A stretch of DNA of 6,508 nt. It comes from Eubacterium sp. (GTDB lineage: Bacteria > Bacillota > Clostridia > Peptostreptococcales > Anaerovoracaceae). Under the pieces are notes generated by a model. It saw nothing but the letters and a program-made list of their open reading frames with translations, was not told the origin of the DNA and did not search any database. Both the position numbers and the translations under genes were made by a program. The stretch covers positions 1-6,508 of the forward strand of contig JAFOKI010000140.1 of NCBI GenBank assembly GCA_017419895.1, written 5' to 3'. Numbering within the stretch: position 1 is the first letter of the stretch; each line of letters starts with the position of its first letter. Below are positions 1-6,423 of this stretch, piece by piece.

Positions 1-1
1 C

Positions 2-748
2 AATGCGCTCGTGAGCGAAAAGCGTGTGATAGTTTCAGACATAGCCGGAACGACGAGAGATTCAATAGACACTCCTTTCGAGTGGAAGGGCGATAAATAT
101 ACACTTATAGATACAGCAGGGATCAGGCGCAACAGCAAGATCTATGAGGATATAGAGAAGTACAGCGTAGTCAGGGCGATAGCAGCGATAGAACGTTCGG
201 ACGTCTGTGTGGTAATGATAGACGCCCAGGACGGCGTTACCGAGCAGGACAAACGTATCGCAGGCCTCGCGCACGAGGCAGGCAAAGGCATCGTCATCTG
301 CGTGAACAAGTGGGATCTCATCGAAAAAGAGACCAATACGATGAAACACTACAAGGAAGAGGTCCGCTCGGAGCTTCCGTTCATGTCGTACGCGCCGATA
401 ATCTTCATTTCTGTTACAGACAAAATCAGGCTTGCCCAGGTCATGGACAATGCCAAGGCTGTTGCGGAGAACAGGGCGATGCGCATCTCCACCGGTCAGC
501 TTAACAGCCTGATCACAGACGCGATGATGATGAAACAGCCGCCCTCTGACAAAGGTAAATCATTGAAGGTTTATTACGTAACTCAGGTAGGTGTCAAACC
601 GCCGCTTTTCAGTTTCCAGGTCAACAGTAGGAAGCTCATGCACTTCTCGTATTCGAGATATCTCGAGAACAGGATAAGGGAAGCGTTCGGCTTTGAAGGT
701 ACTTCCATCAAGTTCGTTTTCAGGGAGAAAGCGGAGAAAGAACAGTAG
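2..748 (+). CDS. der: Ribosome biogenesis GTPase Der (EngA), 3' part
   Basis: This is the C-terminal 248 residues of the double-GTPase Der, which helps assemble the 50S ribosomal subunit in the cytoplasm. The reading frame is open from the first bases (Asn-Ala-Leu directly before the GTG at 11), so the gene starts upstream and the GTG is not a real start. About 190 residues are missing, namely GTPase domain 1 and the P-loop of domain 2. What remains of domain 2 shows the G2 region (AGTTRD), G3 DTAG (110-121) and G4 NKWD (305-316). The C-terminal KH-like domain is complete, with STGQLN, PPLF, HFSYSRYLENRIRE and GFEGTSI. The G5 loop is unusual: FISVTDKIR (404-430) replaces the common FISALTGQR. 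The stop codon overlaps the plsY ribosome binding site. Identification is secure; the effect of the G5 change is unknown. Confidence 0.96.
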   Translation, partial: NALVSEKRVIVSDIAGTTRDSIDTPFEWKGDKYTLIDTAGIRRNSKIYEDIEKYSVVRAIAAIERSDVCVVMIDAQDGVTEQDKRIAGLAHEAGKGIVICVNKWDLIEKETNTMKHYKEEVRSELPFMSYAPIIFISVTDKIRLAQVMDNAKAVAENRAMRISTGQLNSLITDAMMMKQPPSDKGKSLKVYYVTQVGVKPPLFSFQVNSRKLMHFSYSRYLENRIREAFGFEGTSIKFVFREKAEKEQ

Positions 749-752
749 GTGG
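746..752 (+). promoter_or_regulatory. plsY ribosome binding site overlapping the der stop
   Basis: TAGGTGG contains the der stop codon and an AGGTGG Shine-Dalgarno match that ends 6 nt before ATG 759. It selects ATG 759 over the upstream in-frame ATG at 693, which lies deep inside der. The ATG at 754 is closer to the site but in a different frame. The overlap suggests that der and plsY translation are coupled. Confidence 0.7.
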
Positions 753-758
753 CATGTC

Positions 759-1361
759 ATGGGAGCGATTGACATACTCTTTATCATATTGTCGTACTTC
801 CTCGGAAATATCTCGCCCTCAACACTTCTGGCGAGAGCTCAGGGGCTTGATATAAAGAAAGAAGGAAGCGGCAATGCCGGCACTACGAATACTCTGAGGG
901 TACTCGGAAAGAAAGCTGCGCTTATAACTCTGATAGTCGATGTCGGAAAAGGCGTTGCCGCGGTGCTTATTTCAAACGCGGTATGCGGTCATGAAACTGC
1001 GATGTGGTGCGCACTTGCGGTATTTCTTGGCCATGTCTGGCCGGTTCTTCTCAAGTTCCAGGGAGGAAAGGGAGTGGCAACTGCCGCAGGCGCTATATTC
1101 GCGATAAACTGGCAGCTCGGACTTATTGCGCTTGTTATAGTTGTGGCTTCTGTCCTGATAACGAGACGCATGTCGTTCGGCTCTATAGTTGTTGGAGTCT
1201 TGTTCCCGTTTATTTGCTGGTTCATGCAGAATGATTTCTTCCCGATCGGTCTTGTGATGGCTCTGATAATGCTGTTCAAGCATAGGTCAAACATGGTGAG
1301 ACTGATGAAAGGTGAAGAATCCAAGATATCTTTTGGCAAGAAGAAGGAAGACAATAAATGA
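759..1361 (+). CDS. plsY: Acyl-phosphate:glycerol-3-phosphate acyltransferase PlsY
   Basis: PlsY is an integral membrane enzyme that transfers an acyl group from acyl-phosphate (made by PlsX) to position 1 of sn-glycerol-3-phosphate, giving lysophosphatidic acid, the first step of phospholipid synthesis. The 200-residue product matches the usual family length when started at ATG 759. Conserved motifs are visible: GNISPS (residues 16-21), the glycine-rich GSGNAGTTN (36-44), the phosphate-binding FQGGKGVAT (100-108) preceded by GHVWP (91-95), and the C-terminal HRSNMVRLMKGEE (175-187). About five hydrophobic segments alternate with these loops. GTTN stands where GATN is commoner, a conservative change. 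The gene begins 10 nt after der, and its TGA overlaps the gpsA ATG by 4 nt, so the enzyme that makes its substrate is encoded next to it. Confidence 0.95.
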   Translation: MGAIDILFIILSYFLGNISPSTLLARAQGLDIKKEGSGNAGTTNTLRVLGKKAALITLIVDVGKGVAAVLISNAVCGHETAMWCALAVFLGHVWPVLLKFQGGKGVATAAGAIFAINWQLGLIALVIVVASVLITRRMSFGSIVVGVLFPFICWFMQNDFFPIGLVMALIMLFKHRSNMVRLMKGEESKISFGKKKEDNK

Positions 1362-2350
1362 AAAAGGTAGCTGTAATCGGAGCCGGAAGCTGGGGTACCG
1401 CGCTCGCGATATCACTTGTTTCCGGCGGTCATGACGTAAGGCTCACGACGAGAGATATCAAAAAAGTTAAAGAAATGAGAGAGACCCGCGAGAATAAAAA
1501 GTATCTCCCGGGAGTAGTGCTACCGCCGGCACTTAGGCTTTGTGACACTATAGAAGAAGCGACAGACGACGCAGATCTTGTGCTTTTCGTCGTACCTACA
1601 CAGCATTTCAGGGGCACATTTGAAAAGGCCATGCCTTATCTCAAAGAAGGCATGATAATAGTCAACGCCGCAAAAGGTATTGAGAAAGGAACTCTTCTGA
1701 GAGTATCCCAGATAGCGGCCGAATTGAGACCGGACCTTACATACGTCATGCTTTCCGGCCCATCGCACGCGGAGGAGGTGTCGAGAGGACTTCCTACCAC
1801 AATAGTCGCGGCTTCAGAGGATATTAAAGCTGCAGAACTTGTACAGGACGTATTCATGACAGATATGCTTAGAGTTTACACAAACGACGATGTTGTCGGA
1901 GTAGAACTCGGCGGCGCGCTCAAGAACATAATTGCTCTCGGCGCGGGAATATCTGACGGCATCGGTTTCGGCGACAACGCAAAAGCCGCGCTTATGACAC
2001 GCGGTATCACCGAGATCACCAGGCTGGGAATCGCTCTCGGTTCTAAAAAAGAAACATTTGCAGGGCTTACCGGAGTAGGTGACCTGATCGTTACCTGTAC
2101 GAGTATGCATTCGAGAAACAGACGCTGTGGAATACTGATAGGTCAGGGAATGGCTCCCGACAAAGCCGCCGAGCAGATCGGAATGGTCGTTGAAGGTATG
2201 ACGACGGCGGAGGCAGCATACGCGCTCGCGCAGAAACTGGGGATAGAAATGCCCATCACCGAATGTATCTACAGATGCATGAAAGGCGAGCTTACTGCTG
2301 CCGAAACAGTGCCGCTCCTCATGGGACGCGACAGAAAGAGCGAAAATTAA
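1358..2350 (+). CDS. gpsA: NAD(P)-dependent glycerol-3-phosphate dehydrogenase
   Basis: GpsA is a cytoplasmic enzyme that reduces dihydroxyacetone phosphate to sn-glycerol-3-phosphate, the backbone precursor that PlsY acylates. The 330-residue protein has the standard length. An N-terminal Rossmann fold opens with GAGSWGTA (residues 8-15). The family motif SGPSHAEE lies at 133-140. The conserved Lys of LGGALKN is K189, and the C-terminal helical domain carries GLTGVGDL (236-243, with D242) and SRNR (252-255), which contribute to substrate binding in the family. The start ATG overlaps the plsY stop as ATGA and is preceded by AAGGAAG about 8-9 nt upstream. The stop TAA shares its last A with the miaB start. 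Nothing appears truncated or altered at the recognised catalytic positions. Confidence 0.97.
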   Translation: MKKVAVIGAGSWGTALAISLVSGGHDVRLTTRDIKKVKEMRETRENKKYLPGVVLPPALRLCDTIEEATDDADLVLFVVPTQHFRGTFEKAMPYLKEGMIIVNAAKGIEKGTLLRVSQIAAELRPDLTYVMLSGPSHAEEVSRGLPTTIVAASEDIKAAELVQDVFMTDMLRVYTNDDVVGVELGGALKNIIALGAGISDGIGFGDNAKAALMTRGITEITRLGIALGSKKETFAGLTGVGDLIVTCTSMHSRNRRCGILIGQGMAPDKAAEQIGMVVEGMTTAEAAYALAQKLGIEMPITECIYRCMKGELTAAETVPLLMGRDRKSEN

Positions 2351-3774
2351 TGGCAAGAACATTTCACATAACAACATTCGGATGTCAGATGAATGAACAC
2401 GATTCCGAGATGATCGCTGGAATGCTAAGCGAGCTCGGTTATGTTCAGGTACCTGACAGAAAAGAAGCTTCGATCGAGATATTGAACACATGCAGCGTAA
2501 GGGAAAATGCTGACAAAAGATTCTTCGGTACTCTCGGACAGCTCAAGAGAAGAAGCAAAGAAGACCCTGAATACATGGTATGCGTCTGTGGATGCATGAT
2601 GCAGCAGCAGCACATCATAGACAGGATAAAAGAGAAATACCCGTGGGTGGATATCATTTTCGGGACTCATAACATACACAGATTTCCGACGCTCCTCGGA
2701 AACGCCATACGCGAAAAAGAACAGAAAATAGAGATCTGGGACGCAAGGGAAAGCAGCGAGCAGGAGCTTCCCGCCAAGCGGCTTTATGAGAACAAAGCAC
2801 TCGTAAACATAATGTATGGATGCAATAATTTCTGTACTTACTGCATCGTCCCGTATACCAGGGGACGCGAGATGAGCAGAGCGCCCGAGGATGTACTTGA
2901 GGAGATCGAAAAGCTCGCTGCTGACGGCGTAAGAGAAGTCATGCTCCTCGGACAGAACGTAAACTCATACAAGGGAGAGTTCAAAAACCCGGGGAATCAG
3001 CAGAAAGCTAGGCTTGAAGGCTTTGTTGAAGAAGATGGGATCTGCACGTTTTCACATCTCGTAAGGCTCATAGCCGGAATTGATGGAATTGAACGCATAA
3101 GATTCATGACCTCACACCCGAAGGATCTGTCGGATGAGCTGATTGAGACATTCAGGGTAACGGATAAGCTTTGTAAGAATATCCATCTTCCTGTCCAGTC
3201 GGGAAGCGACAGAGTCCTCAAGAAGATGAACCGGAGATACGATTCTGCGCGTTATCTGGATATAGTGCGAAAACTAAGAGAAGCTGTTCCAGGCATCACT
3301 ATGTCCACAGACATAATCGTAGGATTCCCGGGTGAAACGGAAGAGGAGTTCGAAGACACGCTTGAAATGGTAAGAAAAGTCCGTTACGACTCTGCGTTCA
3401 CATTCCTGTACTCCATTAGAACTGGAACTCCCGCGGCGACTTATCCGGACCAGATACCGGAAGACGTCAAGCATGAACGTTTCAACAGGCTTGTCGAGCT
3501 TGTGGATTCAATAAGCCTTGAAAAGAATCTCGCATATGTCGGCAGAACAGAAAAAGTCCTCGTGGAAGGCAGGAGCAAACGCAACAGGAATACTCTGGCG
3601 GGAAGAACAGACGGTTTTAAACTCGTTAATTTCACTATAGATCCTTCAGCATTCATGGAAAAAGGGGAAGCCTGCTCATTTGATGAGATAGCAGAAAAAC
3701 TGACCGGCACATTCATGGATGTCAGAATAACAAACGGCAAGACGTTCAGCCTCGAAGGTGAAGCAGTATTATGA
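2350..3774 (+). CDS. miaB: tRNA-2-methylthio-N6-dimethylallyladenosine synthase MiaB
   Basis: MiaB is a radical-SAM methylthiotransferase that adds a methylthio group to C2 of i6A37 in tRNAs that read UNN codons. The 474-residue product shows the three cysteines of the auxiliary 4Fe-4S cluster, C12 (FGCQMN), C48 (NTCSVREN) and C82 (CGCMMQQ). The radical-SAM triad is C158, C162 and C165 in YGCNNFCTYCIVPYTRGRE. A C-terminal TRAM domain begins near residue 395 (VGRTEKVLVEG). The YGCNNFC...PYTRGRE and FGCQMN wording favours MiaB over the relatives RimO and MtaB. Residues about 211-227 form a short Lys/Gln/Glu-rich insertion after the NVNSY motif. The frame is open to an ATG at 2263, but that lies inside gpsA; ATG 2350, in a TAATG overlap with the gpsA stop, gives the normal N-terminus. 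The nearest purine-rich site is AGAAAGAG, which is weak, so coupling to gpsA translation is likely. miaA is not in the window. Confidence 0.96.
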   Translation: MARTFHITTFGCQMNEHDSEMIAGMLSELGYVQVPDRKEASIEILNTCSVRENADKRFFGTLGQLKRRSKEDPEYMVCVCGCMMQQQHIIDRIKEKYPWVDIIFGTHNIHRFPTLLGNAIREKEQKIEIWDARESSEQELPAKRLYENKALVNIMYGCNNFCTYCIVPYTRGREMSRAPEDVLEEIEKLAADGVREVMLLGQNVNSYKGEFKNPGNQQKARLEGFVEEDGICTFSHLVRLIAGIDGIERIRFMTSHPKDLSDELIETFRVTDKLCKNIHLPVQSGSDRVLKKMNRRYDSARYLDIVRKLREAVPGITMSTDIIVGFPGETEEEFEDTLEMVRKVRYDSAFTFLYSIRTGTPAATYPDQIPEDVKHERFNRLVELVDSISLEKNLAYVGRTEKVLVEGRSKRNRNTLAGRTDGFKLVNFTIDPSAFMEKGEACSFDEIAEKLTGTFMDVRITNGKTFSLEGEAVL

Positions 3775-4556
3775 ATAAAATCAAGTATACATTGAACAGA
3801 CTGAAGGCGCAGTTTACGGGCCCGGGCAGAAATCCTTACGTGATCCTTATGGCCGTGATGCTCCTTATGATGATCGCGAGGAATTGGCTCTATGGTGGAA
3901 CGGTGAGCATAGTATCTGCGGTAGTAGATAAGCTGCTCATACTTCCGGGTATTATCATAGGTATCTCATTACATGAATTCGGGCATGCCTGGATGTCGAA
4001 CAGGCTTGGCGATCCAACGCCAAAAAGTCAGGGAAGACTAACTGTAAACCCGCTTGCGCATATCGATGTCATCGGATTCCTGTGTCTGTTGTTTGCGGGA
4101 TTCGGATGGGGCGTGCCTGTTGAGATAAATCCAAGATATTATAAAAACAAGAGACGCGACGAGTTTCTTGTTGGCATTGCCGGTGTTACTGTAAACCTAA
4201 TAATCGCGTTGTTTTTTGCCGTGCTTCTTCGTTTTATGTACAAAGCCGGCATGCTTCCGGCTACATATTCGGGAGGTTTTACGATTACTGGAATACTGTT
4301 TGATATAGTTCAATACATAATAAATATCAATATAGTATTGATGATATTCAATCTGATTCCCGTACCGCCGCTGGACGGTTTTGGGATTGCGACACAGATC
4401 TTCAATCTTGAAAGATACGACTGGTACTGGCGCATTAAGAGTATGGGCATATTTATTCTTCTCATACTTGTGATGTTCAATGTGACAGGAATGATAATTT
4501 CACCGATTGCAAATGCAGTTTTGACGGCTTTATATAACGGAATCGTATTTTCTTAA
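3771..4556 (+). CDS. Site-2 protease family (M50) membrane metalloprotease
   Basis: This is a predicted intramembrane zinc protease of peptidase family M50. The 261-residue protein has a short basic N-terminus and then several hydrophobic segments (roughly 22-40, 47-67, 100-116, 132-157, 172-198 and 224-258). The zinc-binding HEFGH lies at 68-72. The third ligand is probably D202 in NLIPVPPLDG (194-203), matching the family's N-x-x-P-x-x-P-L-D-G motif. SQGRLTVNPLAHID (86-99) is typical of the compact YwhC-like subgroup, which lacks a PDZ domain; no PDZ domain is visible here either. About 60 residues precede the HEXXH motif. The ATG overlaps the miaB TGA by 4 nt and has GAAGGTGA about 9 nt upstream. 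The substrate is unknown: I see no sigma or anti-sigma gene or sporulation partner nearby. The fold assignment is firm; the physiological role is not. Confidence 0.9.
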   Translation: MNKIKYTLNRLKAQFTGPGRNPYVILMAVMLLMMIARNWLYGGTVSIVSAVVDKLLILPGIIIGISLHEFGHAWMSNRLGDPTPKSQGRLTVNPLAHIDVIGFLCLLFAGFGWGVPVEINPRYYKNKRRDEFLVGIAGVTVNLIIALFFAVLLRFMYKAGMLPATYSGGFTITGILFDIVQYIININIVLMIFNLIPVPPLDGFGIATQIFNLERYDWYWRIKSMGIFILLILVMFNVTGMIISPIANAVLTALYNGIVFS

Positions 4557-4574
4557 TATAAAAGGATATTGGTC

Positions 4575-4580
4575 AGGAGG
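4575..4580 (+). promoter_or_regulatory. Strong ribosome binding site for the dehydrogenase
   Basis: A perfect AGGAGG lies 5 nt before ATG 4586. It is the best Shine-Dalgarno match in the window and suggests that this gene is translated independently rather than by coupling to the protease gene 29 nt upstream. Confidence 0.8.
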
Positions 4581-4585
4581 TAGAG

Positions 4586-5524
4586 ATGAAAGAAATCAAA
4601 AATGTCCTTATCTGCGGGGCCGGGCTCATGGGAAACATGATGGCATATACGATGGCTCTAGACCCGGAGCATTCTGTCACTGTATATAACCACCGCGATA
4701 AGGAAATTGAACCGATAATCCGCTCGAGTACAAAGGAACTCGTAGAACACGGCATCGTCACCCAGGAAACAGTAGACAACGCTATCAGTCGTATCACGTT
4801 CACGACAGATCTTGATTCTGATTCAGTAAAGAATGCGGATATAGTGATGGAAGCGATAGCAGAGAACCTTGAGGCTAAACAGGCTTTGTTCCTGGAGCTT
4901 GAAAAACGTGTGTCGGCCGACTGCATCCTGTCGACAAATACTTCAGTGATCAGTCCGGGAAGGATCTGCAGCGTTCTCGAAAAGCGCGACAGATTCGTAG
5001 GCATCCATTTCTGGAATCCCGCGCATCTCATCCCGCTCGTCGAGATCGTGAGACAGGCTGAGACTTCCGATGAGACAGTCGAAGTGTCGTACAAGATCCT
5101 CGAGGAAGCCGGCAAGAGCCCGATTGTCTGTAACAAAGACGTACCGGGATTCATCGGAAACCGTCTGCAGCTCGCGCTATGGCGTGAAGCCCTCACCATA
5201 GTAGAAAGGGGAATCGCCGATCCCGAGACGGTAGACAAAGCCATCAAGAGTTCATTCGGCCTGAGGCTCTCAAAACTCGGACCTTTTGAGAATATAGACA
5301 TGATTGGGGAAGACCTGGTATATAACATCCAGACCTACGTTATGGACGATCTCGGTGATTCACACGATCCGTCACCGCTCCTCGCAGATCTCAAGGCCCA
5401 GGGTAAATGTGGATTCAAGTCACATGAAGGCTTCCGCAAATGGACCGACGAGGAGATCGCGGAGAGCAGAAAAGGACTGAATGACCATCTAATCGATTTA
5501 GTGTATAATAAAGGCATCAAGTAG
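4586..5524 (+). CDS. 3-hydroxyacyl-CoA dehydrogenase family protein
   Basis: This 312-residue protein belongs to the two-domain family that oxidises L-3-hydroxyacyl-CoA or related hydroxy acids. The Rossmann domain starts with GAGLMG (11-16). Catalytic positions, spaced as in mitochondrial HAD, appear intact: S120 (TNTS), H141 and N144 (HFWNP), E153 (LVEIV) and N192 (PGFIGNR). The C-terminal helical domain shows LGPFENID, then GFRKW near the end. The HFWNPAHLIPLVE block differs from the HFFNPAPVMKLVE type of butyrate-pathway Hbd and is closer to the carnitine dehydrogenase and lambda-crystallin-like branch. The acidic residue expected at the end of beta-strand 2 is replaced by N35, followed by H36-R37, which may shift cofactor preference to NADP(H). 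No crt, bcd, etf or thiolase gene lies nearby, so 3-hydroxybutyryl-CoA is not a safe substrate call. Family membership is secure; the substrate is open. Confidence 0.9.
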   Translation: MKEIKNVLICGAGLMGNMMAYTMALDPEHSVTVYNHRDKEIEPIIRSSTKELVEHGIVTQETVDNAISRITFTTDLDSDSVKNADIVMEAIAENLEAKQALFLELEKRVSADCILSTNTSVISPGRICSVLEKRDRFVGIHFWNPAHLIPLVEIVRQAETSDETVEVSYKILEEAGKSPIVCNKDVPGFIGNRLQLALWREALTIVERGIADPETVDKAIKSSFGLRLSKLGPFENIDMIGEDLVYNIQTYVMDDLGDSHDPSPLLADLKAQGKCGFKSHEGFRKWTDEEIAESRKGLNDHLIDLVYNKGIK

Positions 5525-5525
5525 C

Positions 5526-5532
5526 AAAGGAG
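5526..5532 (+). promoter_or_regulatory. metF ribosome binding site
   Basis: AAAGGAG lies 9 nt before ATG 5542, within the 17-nt gap after the dehydrogenase stop. It supports the chosen metF start. Confidence 0.7.
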
Positions 5533-5541
5533 CGAATCAAA

Positions 5542-6423
5542 ATGTCGAAGATTACCGATATCATGAAGAAGAGAACAACGTTCTCGCTGGAAGTTTTCCC
5601 GCCGAAAAAAGAAACAGGAATGCCCAAGCTCATGGAGACACTGGATGCCTTGTATAAGTGGAATCCGGACTGGGTGAGCTGCACATACGGTGCAGGCGGC
5701 TCTGCAAAGGGACTGAATGTAGATATCTGCCAGTCGATCATAGACGCGGGCAAGACAAGAGCGTTGAGCCATTACACTTGCGTCCACAATCATAAGGAAA
5801 ACATCGTTCAGGATTTCAGAAATTACATGGATATGGGCGTTAAAGACTTCCTGGTTCTGAGAGGTGATTTCCTTCCCGGTGAAAACGCGACTCATGGTGA
5901 TTTCAATCACGCGGACCAGCTCATAGCCTTCCTGAGAGAGAAATTCGGGACAGGCATTACAATAGCGTGCTCAGGCCTTCCCGAAGGCCACATCCTCTCA
6001 AAAGACAGAGCGAGTGACACAACATTCCTGAGACGCAAACAGGACCTCGGAGCAGATTTCATAATCACACAGCTTTGTTATGATATGGACAGCTTCAAGA
6101 GCTGGCTCGACGAGATACACAGGGCAGGTGTGAATCTCCCGATCGTCGTTGGCGTAATGCCGGTACTGAACGTTGAAAAGTGTATACGTTACTGCGTATC
6201 CATGAACGGTTCAGCGATCCCGAGGAGTCTCGCGAGAGTTATTTCAAGATATTATTACGATCCTGAAGGTTTCAGGGAAGCCGGTATGGATTACACCGTT
6301 CAGCAGATGTATGAATACCTGCAGCTTGGCGTGAACGGTATCCACGTTTACACGCTCAATCAGTACAAAGATGTTGAAGAAATTCTGAAGAGAAGCGGAC
6401 TCTTCACTAAGTCTGAAGAGTAG
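5542..6423 (+). CDS. metF: 5,10-methylenetetrahydrofolate reductase MetF
   Basis: MetF is a cytoplasmic flavoenzyme that reduces 5,10-methylene-THF to 5-methyl-THF, the methyl donor for methionine synthase and, in acetogens, the methyl branch of the Wood-Ljungdahl pathway. The 293-residue single-domain TIM barrel has the usual bacterial length. Visible signatures are FSLEVFPPK (14-22, with the catalytic Glu at E17), TYGAGGS (48-54), VLRGD (105-109, D109 matching the flavin-contacting Asp), QLCYD with the folate-binding Gln at Q177, and HVYTLN near the C-terminus. The usual Tyr-Pro-Glu motif reads GLPEGH (145-150), so the Tyr is Leu. No metV, methionine synthase, or other Wood-Ljungdahl gene is visible in the window, so a methionine role is the cautious reading. 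The gene starts 17 nt after the dehydrogenase and is probably co-transcribed with it. Confidence 0.95.
   Translation: MSKITDIMKKRTTFSLEVFPPKKETGMPKLMETLDALYKWNPDWVSCTYGAGGSAKGLNVDICQSIIDAGKTRALSHYTCVHNHKENIVQDFRNYMDMGVKDFLVLRGDFLPGENATHGDFNHADQLIAFLREKFGTGITIACSGLPEGHILSKDRASDTTFLRRKQDLGADFIITQLCYDMDSFKSWLDEIHRAGVNLPIVVGVMPVLNVEKCIRYCVSMNGSAIPRSLARVISRYYYDPEGFREAGMDYTVQQMYEYLQLGVNGIHVYTLNQYKDVEEILKRSGLFTKSEE
6399..6421 (+). repeat. 8-bp perfect inverted repeat over the metF stop
   Basis: ACTCTTCA (6399-6406) and TGAAGAGT (6414-6421) are exact reverse complements separated by 7 nt. The last base of the right arm is the T of the metF TAG stop. The stem has only three G/C pairs and no T-run follows, so it does not qualify as a Rho-independent terminator. 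It may be a weak mRNA hairpin or chance within coding sequence. Confidence 0.4.

Larger units (their letters stand above)
2..6423 (+). other. Probable operon from der to metF
   Basis: Seven same-strand genes are spaced +10, -4, -1, -4, +29 and +17 nt, with no intervening terminator hairpin or convincing promoter. The first five are likely one coupled transcript. The 29-nt gap before the dehydrogenase is the only place where an internal start would fit comfortably. The extent upstream of der is not visible. Co-transcription is inferred from spacing only. Confidence 0.6.

Noticed and set aside
693..758. Upstream in-frame start for plsY at 693
   Set aside because: It would add 22 basic, non-membrane residues encoded inside der; ATG 759 has a well-placed Shine-Dalgarno site and gives the normal PlsY N-terminus.
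2263..2349. Upstream in-frame start for miaB at 2263
   Set aside because: The extra 29 residues overlap gpsA and lack similarity to MiaB; ATG 2350 gives the standard N-terminus just before FGCQMN.
1814..2491. 225-codon open frame on the minus strand across gpsA and miaB
   Set aside because: It overlaps the conserved C-terminus of gpsA and the N-terminus of miaB, both with intact motifs, and resembles no known protein.
4521..4551. Possible promoter inside the end of the protease gene (TTGACG with TATTTT)
   Set aside because: The -35 box is good, but the -10 candidate matches only four of six bases at a 19-nt spacing, and the element lies in coding sequence.
4555..4570. Small inverted repeat AATAT/ATATT before the dehydrogenase
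   Set aside because: The stem is five A/T pairs only, too weak for a terminator or regulatory hairpin.
4573..5328. 251-codon open frame on the minus strand
   Set aside because: It lies wholly opposite the dehydrogenase gene, has Ser/Arg/Ile-rich low-information composition, no recognisable motif, and no reason to displace the clear family match on the + strand.
5335..5910. 191-codon open frame on the minus strand
   Set aside because: It is antisense to the dehydrogenase end and the metF start, with a His/Cys/Arg-rich composition typical of a shadow frame.
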